Below, in pieces: positions 19,253 through 30,497 of a stretch of 64,000 nucleotides of DNA (position 1 is its first letter; each line of letters begins with the position of its first letter). The notes below the pieces were generated by a model, which was not told the DNA's origin, ran no database searches, and saw only the letters and a program-made list of their open reading frames with translations. Source of the stretch: Perkinsus chesapeaki (taxonomy: Eukaryota; Perkinsozoa; Perkinsida; Perkinsidae). The position numbers were made by a program, and so were the translations under genes. Location: contig JAAPAO010000028.1 of assembly GCA_013115145.1 (NCBI GenBank), forward strand, positions 59,580-123,579. Direction: 5' to 3'.

Positions 19253-19410
19253 GGTTCAATCCTCGCTGCGACTGAGAGATAAAGGCTTGGAATAGCGTAT
19301 CAGAGCTCAAACGATCACGTGGGCGAGCGAGATATCTTGCAGCGGAGCGAAGCTCTCGCGTTGCACGTTTGCCATTTTCAGCGGTCGTGCTAGTGTTGCT
19401 CGTTTTTGCC
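19253..19410. promoter_or_regulatory. Divergent promoter between RPL11 and OSR1-like kinase
   Basis: 158 bp between start codons. Contains GCGGAGCGAAGC at 19342-19353 (third copy of the shared 12-mer) followed by CTCTCGCGTTGCACG. The GTTGCAC next to the 12-mer recalls GTTGCGCAC next to copy 2. Confidence 0.5.
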
Positions 19411-21003
19411 ATGACTGGGACAACTTCACCGTCGTCTGGAGCTGCTGTTATTGAACCTTCTAGTGAGTGGCCTACTACCACTGAGGGTTATCATCTTGAG
19501 TGTCCCATAGGATATGGCGCTTTTGCTACAGTGTAAGTCGACGGTATCTTAGCTTCAAGCGCGACTTTGGCGACCGAAACCGAAATCTTTGCTTTATTTC
19601 GCCGTAGTAGAGCTCATTTGACAGGTACAAAGCCTCTGTGGTGACAGGAGCACATTCAGGTGAGCCTGTTGCGATAAAAGTGATCGATCTAGAGTGCTTG
19701 GATGGCACCACTTTCGATGATATACGCAAGGAGCTACAAGTGATGCGAATGTGTACCCATCCGAATGTACTACCTTACAGTCGGCCTACCAACTTGACTA
19801 TTATCATATATTAGGTTATTACGTACCACGCTGCATTCTCGTCGCCTGATGCTAAGATGTGGCTGGTCATGCCGCTTATTAATGGCGGATCCTGTCAAAA
19901 TGTCATTAGGGAATACAAGAAAAGGACCGGTCATAGTATACAGGTAGGACTCAATCACCGACTACTACCAGCATCAACCGCCATGGCTACTCAGAACATC
20001 GGCATTATCGCTTATATCCTACACGAGACCGCACTGGCTCTCCGCCACTTCCATTCAAACCAACAAATTCATCGAGATCTCAAAGCTGGCAACATTCTGC
20101 TCAGTCTAGACGGCAAAGTGTAATGCCCTCTTTCTTGCTCATTCATCCGCATTCCTCCTTTACAGTTATTTATCTGACTTTGGTGTTTCGGCTTCCATGA
20201 GGGACTCTAGATCTCGGCAGACCTTCGTTGGCACCCCGTGCTGGATGGCCCCCGAGGTGCTGGAGCAAAGCAAAAACGGGTAGTAATGGGCGATGGAAAT
20301 ATCAATTTATATTATCGTAACAGATATGATTATAAAGCCGATATCTGGTCATTCGGTGTAACCGCTTTAGAGCTTGCCAACGGTAGTGCTCCTTATCAGA
20401 ATTTGCATCCGTTGAAGGTAGGGATGGAGGGTATCTTTCGCACTATAAAGAATTTTAATAGGTCATGAAAAATATCTTGGAGAATCCCCCGCCGACCTTG
20501 GAGCGCACTAAAGATTCACCATGGGATTCTTCTTTTGTTAAAATGGTCGCAGATTGCCTCCAGAAAGATCCTAGCAAACGGTGAGTATCTTAGGTTGATG
20601 CGTGCTCAATACATATATTTCAGGCCATCAATTGATCAACTCCTCACCCGACATGACGCGTTTTTCCGCCAGGCAGACAAGCAGGCCCTCGTGGATTTAT
20701 TAAAGACATTGCCAACAATAGAGCAGCGAGAGCCCACAAAACCTCCAGGGTCAGCAGCCGCCGCACAATCCTGTCGTTTCCCCCACCTCACCATTCCATC
20801 AGATACCGATCTCCGAGGGCCCCGAAGGTCCGCACCGGCTTCAGTGGTGCAGTCAGTGGCGCCTGGGATTTTGATTTGGTAATTTTCCGTAATTTTTCCC
20901 GGAAATATTTCTTCATCTTCAGCACGATTCCGACAGTGATGATGACGATAAAGATGACAGTGATTCCGGTATTTTTTCGGAGTTGGGTGAAGAGGAGACC
21001 TGA
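19411..21003 (+). CDS. STE20-family serine/threonine kinase, OSR1/SPAK-like
   Basis: Protein kinase. Visible elements are the N-lobe [15 protein letters not shown] and [12 protein letters not shown] (ATP-binding Lys), the catalytic loop [13 protein letters not shown], then [13 protein letters not shown], the [12 protein letters not shown] activation segment typical of GCK/OSR1 kinases, [33 protein letters not shown] and [16 protein letters not shown]. The tail, with introns placed to keep frame, is [28 protein letters not shown] and an Asp/Ser-rich end ([11 protein letters not shown]). In animals OSR1/SPAK act under WNK to control cation-chloride transport. I see no clear C-terminal CCT domain here, so the upstream partner is uncertain. 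Intron 20418-20461 is family A in reverse orientation. The ATG is the first in the exon and fits kinase length. Confidence 0.94.
20418..20461 (+). repeat. Intron carrying repeat family A in reverse orientation
   Basis: A 44-nt kinase intron containing TATCTTTCGCACTATAAAGA. This is the reverse complement of the family-A core at 16555-16577, with one mismatch in about 24 bases. Exons join as [15 protein letters not shown], a conserved OSR1-like junction. Confidence 0.88.
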
Positions 21004-21178
21004 TGAGCATCGTTGTTGTTGATAATAAGTGTACCATTTGATATCTTTTATACTTGTTGTTTTCTTGTGTACTAGTACTACTACTGCGATGCTTAAATTC
21101 TATCTTCTATCTCCCTGCGCTTGTCTGATGACTATCTTCAAATCCTTGTTTGGTTACAACTTGAACAACACAATACTA

Positions 21179-22241
21179 TTAGAAGTAGGAATCATAAACG
21201 CCTTTATCATATTTATTTTCGTCATAGGAAGTGGCGTTAATACGCTTCTCGTCGAACGTCCTGAATTTGGTAAATGAAAAAGTTGGCAACTGACAAAGAA
21301 TCCTTCAAACCTTCCATGCATTATCTTCTTCGCTTTCTCGGCGGAGGCAACATCATCGAAAACAACGAAAACTCGCACTTCATCAGCAAGTTCAATGATT
21401 TTCACTTCTTCGACTTTGCCATATCTAAGCTTGATTCTTGCACGATACAAACAAGGTTGATACATACGTTTCACACTCGTCTCGAACATCTTCTTCAAGG
21501 TCTTCATCAACCTCCCCTTTCCCAACCATATTCTTCAACAACATTATTTTGCTCTCCGGCTCCGGCGATGATTGCCCCAAGCTCGGTGGTAAAATCTATC
21601 ATACTCCCCTCCGATCATCATTCGCAGTCATACCGACTTTACCGATATTTTTCCTATTTCTATCTTCCCCTGGGTGGCATCAATCTTCCTGTGCACCAAA
21701 GGAGCGGCAATGCCTTGATTCTTGGCTCCGAGCCCCTAACACATTCCACCTCACATCGTCATCACCACCGAGAGCAGGAGAAGGAGGACCTCACCTGCCC
21801 TTCCGTCCATCCCATTTTCTTCAGAAGCTTCGTGCCGGCCGACTCCTTCTGCACTGCCGGCTTTGCCGCAATCACTGACAGATCGAAAACCATTTTGGAG
21901 GAGCCAAATAAATATTCACAATGAACATCTTTTCATTAATGAGGAAATCCCCAACTCTTTATTTTCCTTACTTGCTATCTCCTTTCTTTCGGCCAAATCC
22001 TCCTCCTGTGCCTTTCTCTTACGTTCTCTATTAATAATATCATAATCGTTAGGGTGCATGGGATCGTATCTGCATAACAGTACATGGCATCTGTCGGCTG
22101 CTACTCCTGCTTTCGTAATCACCGGATTATCACAGTAAATGCAGTCTAATGCTGGGAGATCAAAGATAGACAGAAATTGTGTAGGAAGATTCCCCAAAGT
22201 AGTCCAACACTCACCAAGTCAAGGCAAGGATAATCATACAT
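21179..22241 (-). CDS. RBM17: Splicing factor 45 (SPF45/RBM17-like): G-patch plus C-terminal UHM
   Basis: Nuclear splicing factor that recognises 3' splice-site complexes. Minus-strand order is MYDYPCLDL, then RYDPMHPNDYDIINRERKRK (the SPF45 'YDPxxPNDYE' block), then the G-patch ESAGTKLLKKMGWTEGQ / GLGAKNQGIAAPLVHRK. The RRM/UHM follows as LLKNMVGKGEVDEDLEEDV, RIKLRYGKVEEVKIIE, VRVFVVFDDVASAEKAKK and IMHG/RTFDEKR. After splicing, the last exon supplies R-T-F, which fits the RXF motif that defines U2AF-homology motifs, so the domain should bind ULM tryptophans. The protein ends KYDKGVYDSYF. It is shorter than human SPF45. In human cells SPF45 can replace U2AF on short introns, which is suggestive given this gene set, but that is inference. 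Confidence 0.87.
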
Positions 22242-22404
22242 CCCTCTACATAGTTCTAGCGCAATCGATTTGTTTCACGTATTTACGCTGTGCGTGAGAA
22301 CTTCAGCTCGCCCCAAAGTCACGCAGCACTTGCCTCAGAACCTCCTTTGAAGGCAAGAACGTTCTTGTACTTGCGGTAGCGATAAAACGAGCTGCACCGT
22401 CGAG

Positions 22405-22668
22405 ATGCTAATTATACCATATTTCCCTCAACTCATCCCTTACTCATCTTCATCCTCCAATGCCCCAGATAAAGGCGATGACTTGACTACTGAATCTGGT
22501 GTAGGATATGATACAGCCCCGCCACTCGGACCTGATCGATCTTTCAAAATGTACACAAGCCTTCGGGACTCTAGAAAGATGGAGGACTATCGGATCGTAG
22601 AAGTAATGATTCCTAACTCACGCGGTGTAAAGATTTTAGTCTGGGCGGCGCCAAAGAGATTAAATTGA
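22405..22668 (+). CDS. Hypothetical ORF, doubtful
   Basis: Open frame of 87 codons ending MEDYRIVEVMIPNSRGVKIL and VWAAPKRLN. The start may instead be in an upstream exon, with ATAAAGGCGATG following a CCCCAG acceptor. Codon composition after residue 18 is protein-like, but there is no recognised domain and the 5' structure is unresolved. Confidence 0.25.
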   Translation: MLIIPYFPQLIPYSSSSSNAPDKGDDLTTESGVGYDTAPPLGPDRSFKMYTSLRDSRKMEDYRIVEVMIPNSRGVKILVWAAPKRLN

Positions 22669-22904
22669 TACTTTGATAAAATATGAAAATACGGTATTAA
22701 AATTGAGTAACGAGATAATTATTGTTATTACCGGTCGGAGCTATTCCTTTATGGAAGAGCATATAAAGTAAGGCAACCCCTATAGCATTCCCTGGCAACA
22801 ACAACTTCCAACACAAGTCGAATAAGGTCAGCACGAAAAATAAAACGCCGTCTGTGGTAGAGAATATGGTCTCCTCCTCCTCCTCATCTTCCTCATGAAA
22901 AGAA

Positions 22905-25900
22905 TCATTTCTTATCTTCCTTCTTCTTATTATCATCATCATCATCCTTCTTATCCCTAATAAATGTATGAAAATAATGTATCCCTAATGTATCCCTATG
23001 TATTAAAGCTCACCCCTGAAGATCCTTCAATGCCTCCTGAATCCGCGGGTCATTCAGATCTACTCCAGGCAGGCCGCTAAGCAGCTCCGCTACCATCGAT
23101 GGATCCTGATTAGTATAATATATCACTATACTGCAAATTTATAATACACAGACATTAGATCATAACAGATATCGAATAGTTGATCCATCAAGTGTCATGT
23201 TTTGGATTCTCTACATGCGCGCCACCTTAGCATTTCACAATTAAATGTCTTACTATCAGACCCATACGATATATCCTATCCTATTGCGTCCAACTGTATC
23301 CAATCCTCAGGCTGCGTTCGTATGCAGGAAGCTTCATGAAATTTCCGAGTAGTATTCGAACAACTCGAGATGCTCTGGATTGCTCAACGCGAGATTAGAA
23401 TGTCCATACAGAAAGGGATGGGAAAGATGCACAGCTACGGTTGATAGTATCATTTATAGTGCGAACCGCCGAACCATTTCTGATCACATCAACAACCGCC
23501 GCTGATTGGCTCTCCTCCCGTCAGCCCCCTTATGACCTGGAAGATTGCAGCATCATCAGTCGACGAGGATGAAGAGGACTCGGCCGGCTTGTCGGTTTTT
23601 TTCTGTTTCTTTTCCGCTGGAGACTCGCCTTCAGTTTTCGGCTTCTCCCTGATTCGGTGAAAATATCAATAAAAGGTGCTCATACGTCCGACAAGAAGCC
23701 AATTTGGAGCATGCTCTTGTATAAGAAAGAGCATCTCCCGGACTCATCCTGCTGTCAAAATCGATCAGGTCATGTAGGTAGACCCTGTAGGTTGTAATTA
23801 TAAATGCCACTCCACTTCTCTCCCTCATTTATCAACCAACCTTACCCCCAACTCGATCCCCCCATTCCCTATTACCCTCCATCCCAGTCCTCCAAGCTTT
23901 CCATCAATGCCTTCCTAAGCTCCTCATCCATATCATCCTCTGGAGGGGCAGCAGCAGCACCGGCCTGCTGTGGAGCACTACTGCTAGCTGCACCGCCTGT
24001 GGAGGCAGCCGGCTCCTCATCAGTGATCTCGGTTATTTTCTCTTCCTTTTCTTCCCCTGAATTTCTTATCAGACGCCAAAATCATCTTAACAAGCTCACC
24101 TTCCCCACCAGATGGCTGCTGCTGGCTTTGCTGGGCATCCGATTCTTGTAAAGATAATAATAGCGCTTGACGTAGCTCATCATCGACCTTAAGATACCAC
24201 ATGCACCGCACTATAAAGATTTTCTCTTATCACCTCCTCCCCTGCAGCAGCTGCCTCTGCCAAGGCTGCCTGTAGTCTAGGATCAACACTTGAAGCACCA
24301 CCAGAGGGAGCTGAAGCAGCAGCACCTATAATAGGGTAATATAGCACATCCCACCACTGACGATGATGCTGTTCGTTAAAGAGAAATAAAGCAGGTTGGA
24401 GGCTCTAGTGAAAATGATGATTTGCCAAGCTGCCAACTATGGTTCCCACCACTACCAATACAAAGGCATTATTACAAGACGGCTAAATTCCTTTTCTGAG
24501 CGCTAAGGCCAAACTCTATCCCTCCTAACCCCGACCGCCGCCGCCTTAATTAATGTTAGTACCTTCACCACTGGCAGCAGCTTGAGCTCCACCACCACTC
24601 TGCTGCTGCTGCTGTCGAGCTCTCTCTTCCTCCATCGACATCCTCAAAGCCATTGCCTAACATAATAAGTAAGCCGACATTCTACTATTATCCGGGTCAT
24701 CACCAATTCTGGATCCTGGGTGGGGTCAACTCCGAACTCAAAGCCTCCCTCAGCGCCCGCAGGTGGGGCTGCTCCTTCTGGAGTTACAATTGGTGTACCC
24801 ATCAGAACATCCGACATTATCTGGTCAGTGTAGGGCGGCACTTCAACCTAAAGCGAAGCCGAGTACATTGCCAGCTGAATACCCGTGCACATAGGAGCTC
24901 CAAAAGATTCTCGATAATACGGTTCGATGACAAGTGGCTCACCATGCAACTGTTTCCACTGGATTGGGCATGATCGAGGAGGTCCTGTAGAAGGGGCTTG
25001 TTGGAATCAACCTCACCAAAGCTAACAATATCTGAATAAATATAGATATGCACTCACGGGAACTCGATCCAACGACCTTTCGGTAATACACCCAGCGCGC
25101 TACCACCAGACCATATTACCAATGGCAACATTGTTCTTTTTGAGATTCTTGCCAAGAGTCTCCATCTGTTTCTTAGTAGCGGTAACCGGACTTCCAACGA
25201 AACACACAATACGCTGCTTCTGGTTCTTGTTTTGTCGGTGCTTCAACACCAACTGAGCTGTCTGAATCCCTCGGACCTGAGATCCATGATCATCACCATC
25301 CCTTTTGAAACCGGGAGATTTCCCCATCCTGAAAATATCGTTTTCAGAAGCCAGCAACAGCAATGAATACAATCTGACTTGGCCTGGCGGTTCATGCCAC
25401 GCGTCATCGCGACACCATCCTAGCATGTCTGTTATCATTTATAATTATCATAATAATATTATAGCTTAGTCATATTGATGCCTATACACGTGTCAGGAGC
25501 TCTATATCATTATATTTATTATTCTAATTATATCATCTTCACTTTTCTTCCCTGTATCCCCATCTTCCCGAAAGTCTCGTTCCATCTATTATATCCATTA
25601 ATGCCCCACATTTATTTGGATTTTCCTACTAGTCACCAATACCACCGCTCCCCTATAGTACCAGATCAGCTGAATGTGGTCCATTAGGGCCGAAGTCTTT
25701 AACCTCTGGAGCCAGCTTAGATACAGCATTTAACATCTCGCCCAAGTTGGTGGTAGGGGTTTGTCGTAACTGGTATATACCGCATTTCCCTCTAATCCCG
25801 CCACCGAATGACCTACATCAATCCCAGACCCATCACTGGCGCCACTCATAGTAAGAACTCCAACTGCGGTCTGATAAAGATATCCAATCCTCCCCTCAAA

Positions 25901-26051
25901 TGCATGCTTGTACCTCTGGATGCTGCTGTGACTTTGCTCCACATATCAAGTTGGCAGCCTCCGCTTCAGCCTGTAGCCTATCGGGTAGGTAATCGGCATT
26001 ACGGCTCCACTCAGAAGTATCCAAACATAACATTACAGCTTCAACCGACAT
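22905..26051 (-). CDS. RPN10: 26S proteasome ubiquitin receptor RPN10 (PSMD4)
   Basis: Proteasome regulatory-particle subunit that captures polyubiquitylated substrates. The N-terminal VWA domain reads MSVEAVMLCLDTSEWSRNAD, YLPDRLQAEAEAANLICGAK, TAQLVLKHRQNKNQKQRIV and CFVGSPV..TLGKNLKKNNVAI/DIVSFGEVDS, with the family's MxCxDxSE and LKHRQ..N....VxFVGSP blocks. C-terminal ubiquitin-interacting motifs follow: an ALAMSMEEE-like UIM, DDELRQALLLSLQES and DMDEELRKALMESLED. Then come a Lys/Ser-rich linker, the VAELLSGLPGVDLNDPRIQE segment, and a DKKDDDDDNKKKEDKK tail in the last exon. Intron 25032-25119 (between AI and DIVSF) is tRNA-like; 24188-24233 carries family A, and a partial A copy is at 23451-23467. 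The start is the ATG giving the universal N-terminus. Confidence 0.95.
23451..23467. repeat. Partial family-A copy in an RPN10 intron
   Basis: CATTTATAGTGCGAACC matches the central part of family A (TTTATAGTGCGAA). It lies in the large RPN10 intron and is inverted relative to the gene. Confidence 0.55.
24188..24233 (-). repeat. Intron carrying repeat family A (diverged)
   Basis: A 46-nt RPN10 intron. In the gene's direction it contains ATCTTTATAGTGCGGTG and GGTATCTTAAG, and the exons join as GEE/VDDELRQALLLSL in front of a UIM. The family core is kept and the palindromic arm has diverged. Confidence 0.7.
25032..25119 (-). repeat. Intron made of a tRNA-like sequence
   Basis: An 88-nt RPN10 intron. 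In the gene's direction it reads GGTCTGGTGGTAGCGCGC (D-arm-like), then TACCGAAAGGTCGTTGG, close to the anticodon-stem/variable/T-arm part of eukaryotic tRNA-Asn, then ATCGAGTTCC (B-box-like, one extra base) and GTGAGTGCA (acceptor-like 3' end). The intended 5' acceptor strand is replaced by GTAATAT, the splice donor. The junction AI/DIVSFGEV is fixed by RPN10 conservation. Confidence 0.72.
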
Positions 26052-26256
26052 TATTAATATATAATAACAACCTAAATAGCTGCCTCGGGACACCTCTGCG
26101 TAGAGTAAGATGCATTCCACCCAAATCGATCACCAGGGCGCGCGCTACTTACATTCAGCCGCCTAGCAAGCTCGCTGTTCCTCAGCAATCTTGTAGAGGA
26201 GGTCATGTTATTATTATTGTTATTGTAGGGTAACATCCATTTGTGCCCTTATACTA

Positions 26257-29200
26257 ATGAGCAACTCGGGAACGGCACCACATAGGGATTCGAGGCTGTT
26301 GGGAGGGGGGATGCCGGCACCATCGGGCTGGACAGCAAGACCCGACATGCAGGTACGGCTGTGACGCAATGGGACTTAGGGCAGTGAATCAACCTATTTG
26401 GAATCTTTCGCACGATAAAGATATTTTCTGGCGGGGAAAGTTACAATGGGGGCTTCACAGCAAATTCTAAACAGTATAGGTTGCTTGGGGCGCGTGACGC
26501 TATTTCTGAGTACTTGAACACCTAAATGGATACACAGGGTCAAGGCGACCTAAAAAGAATCTTTCTGTCATGGTCATTATTTTAGGCTGCCCCTCGCGAC
26601 ACATGGCCCAGCGGTCTCACTCAATGGCAAGGAGCGTCTACAGACGGTAGAGGTAAGCATCATCATCGGCCCTCCTCCTTCTAGTAACAACATATTATAG
26701 GCATCGAAGCCGACATGTATCGGACTCCAGCAAGCACCCCTTCAGCTGGATACGAATACTATACCCAAGTGCCTGGTCAAGCAGTTCCCTCTGGTCCCCC
26801 TAATTACCAAGGAGGCTCGGCTGGTGGGTATGGTGCTGCTGCTCCTGGTGGGTATACGCCAGACACATCCCAGGCCTACTACATGGGCCAGGGCCCAGCA
26901 AGTGGATACGCACCTTATAGTGGAGGTGATGCTGCTGGGGTTAATGGTGGTCAGTATTATGCAGCAGCTACACCAGCATACGGTGGAGGTTATGGTGCCT
27001 ATGAACGGCAACCATCCCCTCCTGCCTACTATGAGGCCCCTGGTCAATACCCCCACAGTGGAGGTCATCTTACTATGGCCGGAACATATTATCAACCCGC
27101 TGGGCCTGATAACTATCAAAGGCGGGCTGCTATGGAACAGCAGAATCGCTCTGGTGGAGGACAGGCGTTCGTTTTTGATATGTTCATGCGGCTTTCTGAC
27201 CGCGAAGTGGTCGCGTATGCCGAAGACCACATGAGCTCGATCCACCTACAGGATATGCTCCGTAAACACGGTACTGGTAAGGACAACCTGTACACCAATG
27301 ACGAGGTCCAGCAAGTGGTGCAGCGTCTCGTGCCGCACTTTGTCACTCTGGCTTTTGATCCTATCGGTAATTACGTCTCCCAAGCTGTTATTGATGTATG
27401 CGATATGCCTACCTTTGAAATGATAATATCCAACCAACTGCTTCGTGGTAGAACTCTCTATGAGATGTGTACGCATACACACGGCACTCGCGTGGTACAG
27501 AAGATAATCTCGGAAGCTAATACCAGGTATCATGGCTCCAACCAGCTCCCCTTGCTGGGAGCAATTCGTCAATGCTGCCTCGAGCTGGCATTGGACCCTA
27601 ACGGTTGCTATGTGCTGCTGAAGGTCCTTGATGTGATGGGCCAAAGTGGATGGCTGTTGGAGATCCTAATCGATCGAATGTGCGATATTTGCTGTAGCCA
27701 ATGGGGCGTGGTGACGGTTAAAAAGGTGATCGAGAGGGCCACCTCAGTTGATAGAGTCGAGGCTCACCCACATCTCTTACCGACATATCCCAACGACCCT
27801 CCAGCATCCCCTTCGCCTAGTGCACCAGGCAGGACGCCAGTCCCGCAGCAACAGCGACTACCTATTGTGGTGGGGAGACATTCAAGGCGTCTACTGAAGC
27901 TCTTTGTGGACAACTTCGAGCGCCTATCGAGAGACCAATTTGGGAACTATGCTGTACAGCATTTACTACAAGGAGGCAGCGAATTAATGCAGACGGAGGA
28001 GGGCCATCAGGCGGTGGCTCAGATGGGCCTTATTGTCAGACCACAGGTAAGCTAAGAGTTGTGGGAAATTTGGTATGAATTGGCTTTGAATTTTTAGGTT
28101 GTTGAAATGTCAAAGCACAAGTACTCCTCCAACTGCATGGAGCATCTGTTGGCCCAAAGCTCTCCCGAGTACGTCCGTAGCCTCATTACCGAGATTGTGT
28201 CCACTGGTGCGGTCCGAGAGCTCTTGCTTGATAAGTACGGTAACTATGTGCTGCAGAAAATGCTCACACTGGCCAGCCAAGAGGGAGGCAAGACGTTCCA
28301 AACCTTGGTGGACGCTGTGCAGCCGTGCGTGGCTGATCTTATGTACGGACCCTCACCATCATCAACGCAACAACAGCAAGCAGCAGCAGGTCATGGTGGC
28401 TATGGGGGCAATAGAGCTCAGAATGATATAGATGTTGGTCGCCATCAAAGGTTGGCAAAGAAGTTGATTGCCAAGTTCCCACAGTTAAGCCCGCAAGGAC
28501 GTAGAGGCAGTCGACACCAGATGGCATCCTCCACGGGGACCACAGCGCCGCCGGCACCTCAGCTGGCAACTGGCAGCAATCGAACTAATTATGGCTCCGG
28601 AGGGTATGGTGGTATGCAATCCTATCGTCATAGCTCTCCTGTAGCGGGGAGTGGCGGCAATTTCCACTATGGCAGTAGGGATTACCAGCAACACCCGCAG
28701 GAACAAGGCCATGGTTATGGAGGCGGCAATAATGGTAGACAACATTACTATAACAGTGGGCATCCAAGCCAAGCTGGTGGATATGGTTCATATTACGCCG
28801 GGGGCCAATCGGGGACAACCGGTATACAGCAGAATGACAATCGGTTGTACGGAGGTCCCTCGCCGTCGGGAGCAGCAGCTGGTCAGGGCCCTCAACAACA
28901 ACAATATGGCGGCTCCTCTTCGGGAAGGGGTATATCGAGCTCATCGACTACACCTCGTCAGAATCGCACTGGAACAGCAGTAGCAGCGGCAGGTGGTGGT
29001 GGTGGAGCAGATACGGCCACTACTACTGCTGCGAGTGATACTGCTGCTGCTAAGGGTCAAAGACAAGGCGGACTTGCCAGTGATAACTGGGAGAGCTTGA
29101 AAGACGCATTTGCCCCTCCAGCGGCTGGTAACGGTAAATCCCCTGCTGCTGGGCCGCCTACTGCTACTTCTACTCGGACAGTGAGCGGCGATGGTGATGG

Positions 29201-29357
29201 TTGGGGTGGTGGCGCAGGTAGCACAACCCCAGACTCGACTGCCGAGGCCGAGAAGGCTGTGTTGGCCGCTAGTGGAGCTGGTGAAGACCCACTGAGAGAG
29301 CAGCCACCCCCGATTGGTGGGGACGGCAAGAAGGCTAATCAGCACCAGGACGAATAG
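26257..29357 (+). CDS. Pumilio (PUF) family RNA-binding protein
   Basis: Binds 3' UTR elements to control mRNA translation and decay. Four exons (26257-26352, 26586-26652, 26701-28046, 28098-29357) encode 922 residues. The start MSNSGTAPHRDSRLLGG reads in frame through DGRGIEADMYRT. The N-terminal third is Gly/Tyr/Pro/Gln-rich. The PUM-HD occupies roughly residues 210-600. Repeat signatures include FDPIGNYVSQAVID, HTHGTRVVQKII, LDPNGCYVLLKVL, SQWGVVTVKKVIERA, DQFGNYAVQHLLQ, HKYSSNCMEHLL and DKYGNYVLQKMLTLA. These show the usual NYxxQ, TRxxQ and SxxxE-type RNA-contact triplets. An insert rich in Pro/Ser sits before the sixth repeat. The C-terminal 300 residues are a Gly/Gln/Ser-rich prion-like tail. 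The first intron (233 nt) carries both A and B elements. Confidence 0.97.
26353..26585 (+). repeat. PUF intron containing inverted copies of families A and B
   Basis: GAATCTTTCGCACGATAAAG at 26401-26420 is family A in reverse orientation. GGGCGCGTGACGCTATTTC near 26488-26506 matches the reversed family-B core GTCACGCGCC. The intron is 233 nt, about five times the usual size, as if built from more than one insertion. Confidence 0.6.
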
Positions 29358-29699
29358 AGAAGAAGAAGCTCCTCCTCTTAAAGTGTCGTTTTGTTGATAA
29401 GACCATGGCTGCTCCTACTCCTTGCGCCTCCTCCTGCTGCTGCTGCTAGTCACCTTATTTCTCCTCATCCGATTGTTGGTGAAAGTTGTTGTCAGTAGTA
29501 TCTATCCAGTAGTAATTATTATTGAGGACACTTGATGAATTATTATTATTTTTATTATTACTGGTACTGGTATTATTGTTAATAATAATAGATATTATTA
29601 TTATCCTTATTACATTGATAATATAACCAACAACATTAATACGATAATGTCATCATTTCTACAAGCAATATTCTCCTCCGTATCATCTTTGAACGTAAA

Positions 29700-29742
29700 C
29701 ATACTACTACTGCTATCCCTACTACTACTACTGCTGCTGCTG

Positions 29743-29777
<35 letters not shown>

Positions 29778-29815
29778 ACTACTACTACTACTACTACTGC
29801 TGCTACTAGTCATCA
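29700..29815. repeat. (CTG/CTA)n triplet repeat
   Basis: About 115 bp of almost uninterrupted CTA and CTG triplets. On the minus strand it reads as a polyserine ORF, but there is no gene context, so it is treated as a microsatellite. Confidence 0.9.
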
Positions 29816-30497
29816 TTGGTCACTAGGAAAGTCCCATATCTCATGATACTTGAACTTACCAACACCACCGTCGTATAGACAACTGCTACTATTATTATTA
29901 CTACCTGCTGCTGCTGTACTGTCAATATAGCCAATTTTCCTACTGCTACTGCTGCTGATGCTTCTGCTGCTATTACTGTTGTTGTATTACTGCTCCTGTT
30001 GCTACTGGTAGTGAAATATCAATCTCCTCTATCACAATTATCTTGCTAATAGCTTCTATAGAATATTGATCATTACATTATTGCTGAATCCTCCTCCTAT
30101 ACATAATAATAAGAATTATGGACATCATTTTCCGCCCATAGTATTGCTGGTAGCTATACCTAGATACCGAGGGCTTTTATCAGGGGTTAAAGCCCATACT
30201 ACGGTTAACTACTTATCATCTTACTATCTTGCGTTAATCATGTAAAAGTTAATACAAACATGGACCTAGGGACAAGCCTCCGTGTATCATCAAGGCATAG
30301 TCGTATAAGAACTTCTTATTAAGAAGTAAGAAGCTAGTTAGCAATAGTTGCATAACCAAGTTTGTACTCGTAGCTCGTCGGTCGCGGCTTTCAGTGACGT
30401 TTGATAAGATTGGTAATTGATATTGTTAACTAGGTGGAAGGTGTTGCAGTTAATGAGTGCACTCGGCATTCGCTATATGATATAATATGGAGGACAA

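Noticed and set aside
29610-29816. Polyserine ORF
   Set aside because: Translation of a CTG/CTA microsatellite with no gene context.
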